Notes: generated by a model not told the origin, from the letters alone. Shown: positions 18,834 through 28,299, numbered from the stretch's first letter. The stretch: 64,000 bases of DNA from Methylotenera sp. (GCF_029945535.1 NZ_JAQSCU010000010.1:769956-833955); one strand, 5' to 3'. Made by a program: numbers and translations.

Positions 18834-19244
18834 ATGTACACAAAAATATTTTCTGTCAAAGTAACCAAACTGTTAGTGGTATTAAGTTTAATCTCATTGA
18901 GCTCAGTAGTTCAAGCAGATATTTTGGATAAAAATAGAATAGAAAAAGATAGGGGAGATATAGTTTGCAATAGTCCAATGGAGGCTATCTCTTCAATTTC
19001 TACTTTTAAAGCAGGAGACAAAATACCATTACATTTTCATTATGGCATTGAGACTGCATATACTATAAAAGGTGCAACTTTAATTAATGATGAAGGGAGG
19101 CAAGTTATTATGAAAACCGGAGATACTCTGATTGCTATGCGAAAAAAAATTCACGGAGGAGTAACTATTGCACCACAAAATGAATTAAAGCTATTTACCG
19201 TTCATATAGTTGATAAAAATAAGCCTTTATATAACTTAAAATAG
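18834..19244 (+). CDS. Exported cupin-domain protein
   Basis: 136 residues with an N-terminal signal (VTKLLVVLSLISLSSVVQA). The remainder is a single cupin barrel: the first motif includes IPLHFHYGIETAYTIKG with metal-binding histidines and glutamate, and the second appears as KKIHGGVTIAP. Cupins bind metal and may act as isomerases, dioxygenases or binding proteins. The ATG at 18834 has AAAAGGG upstream; a TTG six bases earlier is less likely. It lies 81 bases after the hydrolase gene and ends at a strong terminator, so it is probably co-regulated with it. Confidence 0.75.
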   Translation: MYTKIFSVKVTKLLVVLSLISLSSVVQADILDKNRIEKDRGDIVCNSPMEAISSISTFKAGDKIPLHFHYGIETAYTIKGATLINDEGRQVIMKTGDTLIAMRKKIHGGVTIAPQNELKLFTVHIVDKNKPLYNLK

Positions 19245-19270
19245 AGGGTAAGCATTTCTTTAAATTTTGA

Positions 19271-19306
19271 GTGCTAATATTAATAAAAAATATTAGCACT
19301 TTCCTT
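19271..19306 (+). terminator. Rho-independent terminator after the cupin gene
   Basis: GTGCTAATATT (19271-19281) and AATATTAGCAC (19289-19299) form a perfect 11-bp stem with a 7-base loop, followed by TTTCCTTTCTTTC. It lies 27 bases after the cupin stop and closes the plus-strand module. Confidence 0.8.
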
Positions 19307-19495
19307 TCTTTCACCATATTTTCAACGGCAGCTTTGTCCCACGTTGCAGAAGGTCACATCTAGCTGACGAAAGTCTCAAAAGGGCCCTGAGTGAAGTTTA
19401 TGATTGGCTGGTATTTGGCCTGATGAACGTATTTCTTCAAAGCTGACACTGATAATCTTCAATGCCGACCCTTAGCCGACATTGATATTCTCAAT

Positions 19496-22075
19496 TCAGA
19501 TTACTGAGGTTCTAAGACATTTTTTATAGAGTTCAAACCAAATAACACTTGATAAACCCGCTAAAAAACACAAAACAAACTCTTGAGCGGTGATAGGTGC
19601 AAAATGAAAAACATCGTGCAGTATTGGCAGCAATAGCGCCAGCACTAGAAAGACAAATGCGCCAATAATGACCCACCACAATGCGGGGTTTCGTATATTC
19701 AAAGTACGTATGACTGAATGCCGCCATGAGCGATTAACTAGTATTAAACCCAAATTGCCAGTGACCAGCGTGGTAAAAGTCATGGCTCTGGCAGCCTCTG
19801 CGGTTGCTCCATTATTTAAGGCATAGCTCATCACTAATAGTGACGCTAATAAAAGAGAAATTCCTTGTAGCAAGCTAATGAAAAAAACATGTTTGCCAAA
19901 TAGCAACTCTTTAGGCGGACGAGGTGGGCGTTGCATGATATTTGATTCTGCGGGTTCTGCCTCAAAGGCGATTGAACAGGCGGGATTTATTATCATTTCT
20001 AAAAAAACAATGTGAACTGGCGCAAACATTGCTGGCCAGCCGAGCAACAAGGGCACAAGCGATAAACCAATAATAGGAAAATGTACAGCGAATATATAGG
20101 CCATACCTTTGCGCAGATTATCGAATATGCCTCGGCCTAAACGCACAGCGTGCACGATAGAGGCAAAATCATCATCAAGTAACACCAACGCCGCTGCTTC
20201 ACGCGCGACATCTGTACCCCGTCCGCCCATGGCGATACCAATGTGTGCAGCTTTAAGCGCTGGCGCATCATTCACGCCATCACCGGTCATTGCAACGATT
20301 TCGCCATTCGCTTTTAACGCATTGACTAAACGCAGTTTTTGTTCTGGCACCATCCGTGCAAAGATATTGCTGTGAAGAATCCGTTCACGCAGGGTCGATT
20401 CATCCATCTGGATGAGCTCAGTCCCTGTGATGATGCCGGCACTTCCAATAGGTAGCCCTATTTGATCGGCAATTGCAGCAGCAGTGGCTGGGTAATCACC
20501 TGTAATCATCACCACTCGAATACCTGCGGCATGACACTCTTTAAGCGCTGGTGCCACGTTAGGACGTACCGGATCAGCCAACCCAATCAAACCAAGAAAC
20601 TCAAAATCAAAATCATGCTGAATATCTGGCCACTCGCGTCCAGAATGTTTGGCCTTTGCCACACCCAATACGCGCATGCCTTGTTCTGCTAGGTTATTTA
20701 TTTGCTTAGATAATGCATCAAGCTGCTGTTGATCAAGGTGGCACAAATCAGCAATGGCCTCTGGTGCGCCTTTTGCGGCTACCACATATTCATCGCGGTC
20801 TAACGCTTTCCAGACATTTGATAAAGCAAGCAACTCTGGAGACAAAGAATATTCATGCGCTAACTGCCAATCACCATGCAGATGCTCGGTATCGGTCAAA
20901 TACTGTTGGCCGATTTCATGAATCGCTTTTTCCATCGGATCAAATGGAGTTGCCTCACTAGCAAGAATGGCAAATTCAAGAACTTCATGAAAATTTTCAG
21001 GTAATAAATCATTGACGGACTCATGCTTAGATTTGCTGGGATAGGCTACTGTGAACTTAAGGTTATTTGCCACTAGCTGTTGCACAGCCATACGGTTAAA
21101 AGTGAGTGTCCCCGTTTTATCCACACACATCACAGTGGCTGAACCAAGCGCTTCAACAGTATGCGCACGTCTTGTCAGCACTCGATGTTTGGAAATTCGC
21201 CACGCACCCATTGCCATAAATACCGTCAAAACTACGGGATACTCTTCTGGCAGAATCGACATTGCTAATGTGATGCCAGACAATAAGCCATGTAACCAAT
21301 CACCACGCGTCAGGCCATAAATCACAAATAACAATAAGCTTAAAAGCACGCCGATAATTGCTAGAGTACGCACCAGCAATCGAATTTCTTGCTGCAAGGG
21401 TGTAATCTCGACATCTAAGCTCTGCAAAGCTTTACCGATTTTTCCGATCTCGCTCCGCGGGCCAGTTGCCAGCACCTGCGCCATTGCGCGGCCTTGCACA
21501 GCCAATGACCCAGCGTAGACGAATGGCAAACCATCACCGCCAGGAGGCGAAATTTCAATGTTAAGTTGTGCTTCAGACTCAGCTTGTGCAGTCTTACGCA
21601 CCGCAACGGACTCACCGGTAAGCAGTGATTCATCAACCGCAAAATGACTGCACGAAATCAGCACCGCATCTGCTGCTACGCGATCACCTTCTGACAAGAT
21701 GAGCAAGTCACCTCGCACCACTTCTCGCCCTGCAATACGCTGCTCTATGCCATCACGAATCACTAAAGCACGTGGACTAGTTAAATCGCGCAGCGCTTCG
21801 AGTACGCGCTCAGTTTTATTTTCCTGATAGATGGTGATTGCCATCACCACGCAGACAAATCCTAGCAACATCAGCGCATCGCTCACATCACCTAGTAGTA
21901 TGTATATTGCACCTGCCGCAACTAAAAGAAGAAACATCGGCTCGCGTATAACCTCTAGTGCTATACTAAATAAATCCCGCTGACCTGCAGCTGGTAGTTC
22001 GTTAATACCATCAGATTCAAGCCGCAGTTGTGCTTCAGCATGAGTCAAGCCAAATGGAGTTTTAACATCAGTCAC
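19496..22075 (-). CDS. P-type ATPase, calcium/cation transporter type (P2)
   Basis: 859 residues. Domains in order: cation-ATPase N-terminal domain, actuator (TGES in LLTGESVAV), transmembrane helices with ILPEEYPVVLTVFMAMGAWR, phosphorylation motif DKTGTLTFN near residue 320, nucleotide-binding domain (KGAPEAI), hinge MTGDGVNDAPALKAAHIGIAMG, and C-terminal helices. The PEEYP in helix four differs from the PEGLP of SERCA-type pumps, so substrate is uncertain. Members export calcium, manganese or other cations. It ends convergently with the cupin gene. The 1.5-kb stretch upstream shows no other gene, so it is probably transcribed alone. Confidence 0.88.
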   Translation of the reverse strand: MTDVKTPFGLTHAEAQLRLESDGINELPAAGQRDLFSIALEVIREPMFLLLVAAGAIYILLGDVSDALMLLGFVCVVMAITIYQENKTERVLEALRDLTSPRALVIRDGIEQRIAGREVVRGDLLILSEGDRVAADAVLISCSHFAVDESLLTGESVAVRKTAQAESEAQLNIEISPPGGDGLPFVYAGSLAVQGRAMAQVLATGPRSEIGKIGKALQSLDVEITPLQQEIRLLVRTLAIIGVLLSLLLFVIYGLTRGDWLHGLLSGITLAMSILPEEYPVVLTVFMAMGAWRISKHRVLTRRAHTVEALGSATVMCVDKTGTLTFNRMAVQQLVANNLKFTVAYPSKSKHESVNDLLPENFHEVLEFAILASEATPFDPMEKAIHEIGQQYLTDTEHLHGDWQLAHEYSLSPELLALSNVWKALDRDEYVVAAKGAPEAIADLCHLDQQQLDALSKQINNLAEQGMRVLGVAKAKHSGREWPDIQHDFDFEFLGLIGLADPVRPNVAPALKECHAAGIRVVMITGDYPATAAAIADQIGLPIGSAGIITGTELIQMDESTLRERILHSNIFARMVPEQKLRLVNALKANGEIVAMTGDGVNDAPALKAAHIGIAMGGRGTDVAREAAALVLLDDDFASIVHAVRLGRGIFDNLRKGMAYIFAVHFPIIGLSLVPLLLGWPAMFAPVHIVFLEMIINPACSIAFEAEPAESNIMQRPPRPPKELLFGKHVFFISLLQGISLLLASLLVMSYALNNGATAEAARAMTFTTLVTGNLGLILVNRSWRHSVIRTLNIRNPALWWVIIGAFVFLVLALLLPILHDVFHFAPITAQEFVLCFLAGLSSVIWFELYKKCLRTSVI

Positions 22076-23565
22076 AAAAGCTACCGTGGTTAAATCTCTG
22101 TAAGCATACGTCCAATATCATTGGATATCGTTCCATTTTTAGGTAATGAGCCAAATTGCTTGCACACAAAATCCTTTTGCTATCATTGTCACTAACGAGT
22201 GCTAAATTTTATTTATTATCCATAAATTGTCAGAGCGGCTTTGTTTGATAAGTATCTCATAAATTAATAATCGTATGCTACTCAATAAATAATATGTCTG
22301 AACTGAATCCTTAACAGCAAGATTCATAGTCCGTAGCTAATCGAAGATTAGGTTTATGAATGCCTGCAAAGAGTAAGTCAAATTTTTTAATTTATAGTAA
22401 GCCGTGCTTCAAAATAAATAAGGGTCAATTGACAAACGAATTTCTAGTTAAGATAATTAATAGGTGTTGGTAAACTAGAGCAAAATACTCATCTCATCGA
22501 TTTCATACATAAATACAACTTACATTAACCACAAGGGTTAAATTGCTATTGTGATTTAATATTGTAAATTAAATGCAAGTAAACCACTTGTTGTAGGTGA
22601 AATCCTTAAAAACTCCCCCTCTACATACCCATGAAATATTTGCTCTTCTTGATTACAAGCAGTGAAAAATAAAAGTATTGCCACTATATAAAAGCGTCTT
22701 AAACGATACATGTAGTTGGCCTAAACATTTAAAGTGAACAATAACTTAATTATTAATGTTTTGAGACGCTTATAAATTTATTACTATCGATGAGAGGTGG
22801 CCTGGAAATTGATTGAAAGCCATTGTCATTTCTCAGCTTTATTGTTTCTTAGCATATCTATTTATATCATAATACACGGTGGCAGAATAACTTTATTAAT
22901 AGTTCAAACAGCAAATATTCAACGATATTGACCTCCTATTTTCTTTTTTAGAGGCAATATATTCGAGATGTTGCGGAACAACTTGATATGATTTACCCAA
23001 AACCAACCCATTTTACTTTTACGTCTATGAGAGACTAAGGCAACATTTTCTTATTTACTCTACTTACTTTTCTGCTGAATTAACATTAGTGATGAGCTTT
23101 GGCGGTAAAGCAATTGGAATAAACATCCCATAAACAATCCCTGTGATGATTTAGCAATTCGCACCTTGCCAATACCTATTTCGTATAACAGTTTAATCTT
23201 AAAAAGTTTCAGCTAATTGGGCACTTAAAAGCTCATTAAGAATTATTTATATATTATGACGATACTGACTACCTAAAATTCCAACTTATCAAAATCGACC
23301 ATAGCTGCATACTTAGCAAAATGCAGGTTTCTGTTCGGGTGCATTAATGCGGATAAATATTTTGCCCATAAAGTTGAGGCTTGACCAATAGGAATATTAA
23401 ATACTTAGGAGTAGGGCTAATAAAGTTATTAGTCTTGATATTGCACTTACTCTTTAATACAAGCCATCTATAGTAAACAGAATAAAAAACTCTCACAAGA
23501 TAGTACATCCATTGTTCGGTTTAGTATGTCTCGTATATTTAATTAAATTATGCGAACATTTCAGT
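22076..23565. other. 1.5-kb gene-free AT-rich stretch
   Basis: I see no open frame with coding character on either strand. The upstream end must contain the promoter of the P-type ATPase. Near the middle is an imperfect inverted repeat pair described separately (22687-22774), and at the right end a tandem 19-bp repeat. The length is unusual compared with the dense packing elsewhere and may be the remnant of deleted genes or hold a non-coding RNA that I cannot recognise. Confidence 0.5.
22687..22774. repeat. Possible miniature inverted-repeat element
   Basis: AAGCGTCTTAAA (22692-22703) and the reverse complement of TTTGAGACGCTT (about 22760-22771) match at 11 of 12 positions, and both outer flanks continue as TATAA/TTATA. 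The enclosed 88 bases have no coding capacity. The layout resembles a small non-autonomous element, but no target duplication is clear and no second copy was found. Confidence 0.3.
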
Positions 23566-23603
23566 TTGGGCAGATGATCTCAAATTGGGCTGATGATCTC
23601 AAA
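23566..23603. repeat. Tandem pair of 19-bp repeats after the amyloid operon
   Basis: TTGGGCAGATGATCTCAAA (23566-23584) is directly followed by TTGGGCTGATGATCTCAAA (23585-23603), one mismatch, with no spacer. It lies just beyond the last gene of the fap-like operon. Function unknown. Confidence 0.8.
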
Positions 23604-23625
23604 AATTGTTTCTAATACTATTAGA
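23601..23625 (-). terminator. Possible terminator of the amyloid operon
   Basis: On the minus strand, TCTAAT-AGT-ATTAGA is followed by AAACAATTTTT, 17 bases after the operon's last stop. The stem is short (6 bp, A+T-rich), so it is only a candidate. Confidence 0.35.
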
Positions 23626-23641
23626 TCTACTTCCGCGACAA

Positions 23642-24532
23642 TTAAAATGTACTATTTTGTGGCATCGTCTTTAAACTTTGTAATGCAGCAAAAGTACTGC
23701 TAATACCCGTGTTGGCAGACACATTCAACCCAATATGCATCGTGATAGCATTATGAATTTGGTTTAAATCACCACCGATACGTGCGGATTGAAACATACC
23801 TTGATTTTTAATTTGCTGCAGTATCTGACCCTGCCCTGGAACGGTCACATTCACCCCGATACTATTGTTAGCAAGAGTCACAGTTGCCACTGTGCCATCA
23901 GCACCAGTTTTAGAAACAGTCCCAGCCTGCTGACCCTGAACCGCACTCGCTAATGAGCCCCCCTGCCCAGTGGAGCTTAAATCAACTTGCATATCAATGC
24001 CATTATGAATATCATTGGATTGGCCAGCAACCTGTATGCTTTGTGATACGCCGCTTACATTTGCTAAGCCTGCACCGCCACTCACGGTATTATTGCCATT
24101 AGCCACTACTGGTGCTGGGCCGGGAGTTAGTTGCTCAATACTCACTGTGGGCGAATATTGTACAGTTGGATTACCATTTGAACTGCCACGAAAATCAATA
24201 TTAAGGTTGGCGCCGGCAGTCACAATGCTACCTGTTGAAGTTTGCCACTGACTTAGCATTTCAACACCGAAATATAGCACTTGATTATTACTCGCAAATT
24301 TACCGCGCATGTGACCTAAATCACTATCTGAAACTTCCTGCATGTTATTAAAGACCTCTAAACCTTGCGGTAAAGTAGCATTAGCGGTTGGAGAAAAACT
24401 TAAAATCCCTGCAATCGCTAATGCAAGTTTTTTATGATTATGTATAGTAGTTTTAGACGTACACCTTAAAACTGTACTAAACTCACGTTGATAGTGAGCA
24501 TGTTGAACTGAATTCATTTGTGATATTTTCAT
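23642..24532 (-). CDS. Secreted amyloid-operon protein with DSDLxxMRG motif
   Basis: 296 residues, last gene of the operon, with AAAGGAG before the ATG. A long N-terminal leader includes a hydrophobic segment (KLALAIAGILSFSPTANA). Then comes EVSDSDLGHMRGKFAS (about residues 67-82), a D-x-D-L...RG motif shared with other proteins of the operon. The remainder is rich in G, N, Q, S and V with predicted beta structure (NLNIDFRGSSNGN, VSGVSQSIQVAGQSNDIHNG, RIGGDLNQIHNAITMHIG). Two matching segments 'QSNDIHNGIDMQV' and 'DLNQIHNAITMHI' suggest an internal repeat. By position after the C39 peptidase it corresponds to FapE of Pseudomonas, but I cannot confirm homology. Likely a minor or accessory amyloid component. 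Confidence 0.6.
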   Translation of the reverse strand: MKISQMNSVQHAHYQREFSTVLRCTSKTTIHNHKKLALAIAGILSFSPTANATLPQGLEVFNNMQEVSDSDLGHMRGKFASNNQVLYFGVEMLSQWQTSTGSIVTAGANLNIDFRGSSNGNPTVQYSPTVSIEQLTPGPAPVVANGNNTVSGGAGLANVSGVSQSIQVAGQSNDIHNGIDMQVDLSSTGQGGSLASAVQGQQAGTVSKTGADGTVATVTLANNSIGVNVTVPGQGQILQQIKNQGMFQSARIGGDLNQIHNAITMHIGLNVSANTGISSTFAALQSLKTMPQNSTF

Positions 24533-24571
24533 TGCAATCTCCTTTAAAACGCTCGACTAAATAAACTGCAC

Positions 24572-25288
24572 TTAAAGTCCAAGCATATCTGAACGAACAA
24601 ATCCGTAATCAAATAACTCTGCATCTGAAAGTGGGTGATAGTTATCTACCAAAGCGCGAGCCGATAATGCCTCTTTCGGTTTTAACAATATAGACTCTCG
24701 GTCAAATCCTTGCCCTACTACTGCAAAAACTATTCCGTTCCAATCTGCATCAAATTCTTTTCTTGTCATGATGCGATTGCCCAATGCCGGGTCCGCAATG
24801 TAAGCTTTGTCCTCAGTCGCTTTTTTAAGCACAACGAAGTGTTTGTAACCCTTGTAATTTAACAAGACTATTGTTGGGATGTGGATTTTTTCTAAGGTAT
24901 CTGGATTAACGTTATAGCCACGCCCACGCATTCCGATGCTTTGTGTGTAATTCTTGATATCCAATAACGAAAAACCTTTTTGACGAACCAATTCAATGTC
25001 GCTGACTTTCATTAAGCCATCAATAACATCATTTTCAGTAATCGCCTGATTGTATGAATATTTCAATATGGTTGCTAATGCAGCAGCACCGCAACTAAAA
25101 TCAGTTTTCTGTTGCACCATATCCACAAACTTTAAATCTCGCATACTAGCGATATTTTTGCGAATATTACCTCCGCCTGGAAGCGTTCCGCCAAACTGAA
25201 TATCAGCAGCTACAACTGATGTGCATTCAAGTCCCGCAATCAAAGTTGCAGCAATTAAAATGTATTTGTTAATTTGATGGTGTTGCAT
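24572..25288 (-). CDS. Periplasmic C39-family cysteine peptidase, FapD-like
   Basis: 238 residues with a signal peptide (about 1-28). The C39 fold shows its triad: Cys66 in QKTDFSCGAAALATILKY, His150 in YKGYKHFVVLKK and Asp166 in AYIADPALG. Unlike bacteriocin transporters it has no membrane or ATPase domain, so it acts alone in the periplasm. In the Pseudomonas Fap system FapD is exactly such a stand-alone C39 protease needed for amyloid export. Here it lies between the repeat-rich amyloid gene and the last gene of the operon. Candidate substrates are the neighbouring proteins that carry the D-x-D...RG motif. Confidence 0.85.
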   Translation of the reverse strand: MQHHQINKYILIAATLIAGLECTSVVAADIQFGGTLPGGGNIRKNIASMRDLKFVDMVQQKTDFSCGAAALATILKYSYNQAITENDVIDGLMKVSDIELVRQKGFSLLDIKNYTQSIGMRGRGYNVNPDTLEKIHIPTIVLLNYKGYKHFVVLKKATEDKAYIADPALGNRIMTRKEFDADWNGIVFAVVGQGFDRESILLKPKEALSARALVDNYHPLSDAELFDYGFVRSDMLGL

Positions 25289-25405
25289 GGCAACTCCCTG
25301 TTAGCAATCATAGTAATCAGTTAAGTCCCAGCCAAGTTTCTTTAGCTGGGACTCGAAAGATAGCCTTTTGAACTATCTATACATGATAGTTGTTACTATC
25401 ATGGA

Positions 25406-26641
25406 TTACTCACCACCAGAACCACCACCTGTACCAGTACCTGCTTGAGTTGCAGACATTGCTAAACCATTAAACTGTTGGTTATTAGTACCAGAAGCAA
25501 TATTTACACCGATATTGCCAGAGGCATTTTGTAATGCATTGTCACCCAAAAATGAAGTGTTAGTTGTAGCAACATTCACAGCGACAACCACAGGAACCAT
25601 TCCAGTTACAGTTCCAGATAATGATTGAACACCAGCCTCAACAAAACCTAAAGTACCATGCTCTGAACCACTATACGTACCTTTGTTACCAAAGGCTAAT
25701 GCACCACCGTCATTATTCAAGTCGCTACCACCTTGAGTTTGTGTATCTAGATCGAAGTGACCAACGGCTACACCACCAGGATGCACTACATGATCACCAG
25801 GGCCTGTATTTTGTGGTGTTCCACTCCAAATATCAGGATAAACATTGCCGATTTGATCTGAAGTACCAGCTGATGTACCAGATGCGCTTCCATAATATCC
25901 ACCCACACCACCACCGATATAGCCGCCAGTTGCATTTAATGCTAAGCTAACTTGGCGATACTCTGTAGTTTCAGTTTGAACTGGGCTATTGCTTGTGGTG
26001 TTATAACCATTTGACTGATTAGCTTGTACGGTTGCTGTCGCCATACGAGCAACAGCAACAGAGGCAGCTAAGTCATTTTTCTGTTGATTGCTATTACCAG
26101 CAGAAATGTTAACGCCGATATTGCCGCTTGCATTAGCCAATGCATTGCCACCAAGTGTCGCTGCATTAGTGTTTGCTAAGTTAGTAGTATGATTGCCACT
26201 TGCAGATTGATTAGCAAAAACTTCTGCATCTGATGAGCCAAATACGAAACTTGCGTCAGCTGCTGAAAGTGCTGCAGCATTAGCTTGTTGATTATTATCG
26301 CCAGAAGAAACGTTTACGCCGATGTTACCTTTTGCTGCATTAAGTGCGTTACCGTTTACTTTAGCATCATTGGTCACCAAATTATTATCTACTTGGTTAT
26401 GTGTTGTTACCTGTGCGTCATTCACTACAGCCATTGAACTAGAGTCTATATAGATTTGACCAGTTACGTTCACACGACCTTTTTGCTCTACTTCTTGTTT
26501 AACACTAATATCTTTTTTGATGCTGACTGGGTCACGATCACGATCGCGACCATCATTGTTATTATCTGCAAAAGCTACAGGCGAGAGGAATAAAGCGGCC
26601 ACTGCCAACGCAATTGGGGTATTTTTAAATTGTGATTTCAT
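25406..26641 (-). CDS. FapC/FapB-like functional amyloid subunit with three repeats
   Basis: 411 residues with a Sec signal (MKSQFKNTPIALAVAALFLS...AFA) and CAGGAG before the ATG. Three copies of a roughly 36-residue repeat are spaced by linkers: GNALNAAKGNIGVNVSSG near residue 99, GNALANASGNIGVNISAG near 165 and DNALQNASGNIGVNIASG near 370. Each is followed by NQQ-N and an alanine-rich helix or strand. The third lies after a long glycine-rich linker (YIGGGVGGYYGSASG). Three N/Q-rich repeats split by variable linkers is the layout of FapC and FapB, the fibre subunits of Pseudomonas amyloids. It has no cysteines. I infer it is the main fibre subunit. Confidence 0.8.
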   Translation of the reverse strand: MKSQFKNTPIALAVAALFLSPVAFADNNNDGRDRDRDPVSIKKDISVKQEVEQKGRVNVTGQIYIDSSSMAVVNDAQVTTHNQVDNNLVTNDAKVNGNALNAAKGNIGVNVSSGDNNQQANAAALSAADASFVFGSSDAEVFANQSASGNHTTNLANTNAATLGGNALANASGNIGVNISAGNSNQQKNDLAASVAVARMATATVQANQSNGYNTTSNSPVQTETTEYRQVSLALNATGGYIGGGVGGYYGSASGTSAGTSDQIGNVYPDIWSGTPQNTGPGDHVVHPGGVAVGHFDLDTQTQGGSDLNNDGGALAFGNKGTYSGSEHGTLGFVEAGVQSLSGTVTGMVPVVVAVNVATTNTSFLGDNALQNASGNIGVNIASGTNNQQFNGLAMSATQAGTGTGGGSGGE

Positions 26642-26678
26642 GATATTCTCCTGTTACGGTTGGTTTAAAGAACTAAAA

Positions 26679-27308
26679 CTACGGTTTCGCACTCAGTTGC
26701 ACCTGAAGTGCGAAGTTATTGGCCGTACTATTACCCGACCCTGCCGACTGATTAACCTGAACAAGTCCGCGTACACCGTCAAATGCAGTATCGTTGATTG
26801 ATGCTGCTTGGTGACTCTTACTTGCACTGGGGTCAATCGGTGCTGCATTTGAAGTAGTGGCTGAGAGCACGCTCTCGGCTACCACTTCTTCAAAACCCAT
26901 CGCGAACGCGGCACCATTAGCCTGTGCATTCCCCACCCCACTCGCTTGGTTTACTGAGATTAGGCCTGAACTGTTCGCAAAGGCACGCTCCCCAATAGAC
27001 GCAATCGCGAGGTCTGGCAAAGTTGCTTGCCGCGGATCAACCACTTGAATGCCACTCACTAAGCCGATAGTAGGCCCTCCTTGCGCACCCAAAGCCACTG
27101 CGGCCGTATTCGCTTGGATATTTGAATCCCCTGCCACCAGGTTGACGGCAAAACGACCGCGCACATGGCTTAAAACATCGCTATCAATGACACTTTGCGT
27201 TACATATCCAGGAATGTCCGGTAAAGGATCCTGAGCGATGGCCAAGTCAGTATTAAGTAACACTGGCATAGCTACGAACGCTGAAATCAAATACACTGAA
27301 TCTTTCAT
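26679..27308 (-). CDS. Minor amyloid-type subunit with three VN-AG-N repeats
   Basis: 209 residues from the ATG at 27308 (GAGGAG upstream; a longer start at 27350 would overlap the previous gene's end). A signal peptide ends near AIAQ. After it, SVIDSDVLSHVRGRFAVNLV carries the D...RG motif, and three related repeats follow: VRGRFAVNLVAGDSNIQAN, SSGLISVNQASGVGNAQAN and VRGLVQVNQSAGSGNSTAN. Their pattern matches the larger amyloid subunit downstream (GNIGVN--SG-NNQQ-N), so both probably share the same fold. This gives it the look of a FapB/FapE-type nucleator or tip subunit. The start codon is only 32 bases after the upstream gene's stop. Confidence 0.7.
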   Translation of the reverse strand: MKDSVYLISAFVAMPVLLNTDLAIAQDPLPDIPGYVTQSVIDSDVLSHVRGRFAVNLVAGDSNIQANTAAVALGAQGGPTIGLVSGIQVVDPRQATLPDLAIASIGERAFANSSGLISVNQASGVGNAQANGAAFAMGFEEVVAESVLSATTSNAAPIDPSASKSHQAASINDTAFDGVRGLVQVNQSAGSGNSTANNFALQVQLSAKP

Positions 27309-27339
27309 AAGAATCTCCTCGTAAGCCGTGTATATCTCT

Positions 27340-27858
27340 TTAATGCCCACTGCCGCTTAATATCGCACCAGTCATATTGGACAATGCACCTGAAACCCCA
27401 GAAGTTAAGCTATCGACACGTCCTACAGCCGCTCCAACTGCTCCTCCGACTGAGCCTGTTACCATTGCGCCGATAGACTGAGTTCCAACACCACCACTCA
27501 AGTTGTGACCAACTTCTTGAGGACTTGTTAAATTAGCTAAATTGGTTTGATTCACTAATGACGCAGACATCTGCGACGTATCGGTAGAAACAGTTGCAAA
27601 ATCGGCATCACTTAACTCTACAGAATGAAGACCCGACTGCGATCCACTGACCACTTGTTTGACTTTGTCATCAGGAGAAACATCGATTGATGTTGCCCGA
27701 CCTAACTCACCTTGTCGTACTGCCGGTCTTACAGGAACTTCACGCTGTAAAATAACAACTCCATCTCCTGCAATTACTGGTGCTGCATAAAGCCCTTCAA
27801 TCGCGATGAATAGCGCTGCAGGTATTAGATTTTGTTTAAACATATCCGCATTCATCAT
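27340..27858 (-). CDS. Secreted glycine/alanine-rich protein of the amyloid operon
   Basis: 172 residues from the ATG at 27858 (AAAGAGGAG upstream). Signal peptide of FKQNLIPAALFIAIEGLYAA type. The middle contains VELSDADFATVS, a degenerate form of the D-x-D motif without the RG. The last third is a glycine-, alanine-, serine- and valine-rich stretch (GSVGGAVGAAVGRVDSLTSG) that could insert in a membrane or form a beta-rich amphipathic structure. I do not recognise a family. It is the second gene of the operon, where Pseudomonas has fapB; sequence does not support that identity. Confidence 0.6.
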   Translation of the reverse strand: MMNADMFKQNLIPAALFIAIEGLYAAPVIAGDGVVILQREVPVRPAVRQGELGRATSIDVSPDDKVKQVVSGSQSGLHSVELSDADFATVSTDTSQMSASLVNQTNLANLTSPQEVGHNLSGGVGTQSIGAMVTGSVGGAVGAAVGRVDSLTSGVSGALSNMTGAILSGSGH

Positions 27859-27880
27859 ATGCTCCTCTTTCACTAAGTCT

Positions 27881-28234
27881 TCATTTATGGTTAATCGTTA
27901 AATTAACTGCTTGGAAATTTTGTGCGCTGCTAGCCTCATGATTTGAAGGACGTCGATCTCCATTTCTTCCTTCATCCCAAAGGATGACTGCTAACTTCTC
28001 ATTGTTTTCCTCAAAAGCACCTTTACCACTAATAATGGACAAATCTTCATCCATCACAACTGTTGAGCCGTTTCCAATTAATGCAAATGGCTCTAAATTA
28101 ATCTCTGTGTCAGAAAGCGGGTCAGCAAGCACTGAAACAGAACAACACATACCAATCACACCTAACAAATGTATAACGAACCTCCGTCCGTTTGAGCCGT
28201 TAAAAACGGATAAGTGTTTAGTTAAGAAGTCCAT
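27881..28234 (-). CDS. Small exported protein, first gene of the amyloid operon
   Basis: 117 residues with AAGGAG before the ATG and a signal-type hydrophobic stretch (VIHLLGVIGMCCSVSVLA). The mature part has VVMDEDLSIISGKGAF near residue 60, the D-x-D-L...(R/S)G motif shared with downstream genes, and ends NFQAVNLTINHK. I do not recognise a family. Being first behind the sigma54 promoter it should be the most expressed member, and the motif makes it a candidate substrate of the C39 peptidase. Confidence 0.6.
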   Translation of the reverse strand: MDFLTKHLSVFNGSNGRRFVIHLLGVIGMCCSVSVLADPLSDTEINLEPFALIGNGSTVVMDEDLSIISGKGAFEENNEKLAVILWDEGRNGDRRPSNHEASSAQNFQAVNLTINHK

Positions 28235-28299
28235 ATCGCCTTTCTCCTTACCTACCGACCCTAAGCTATAAACAATTTTTGTATTCTTGCAATGATATT

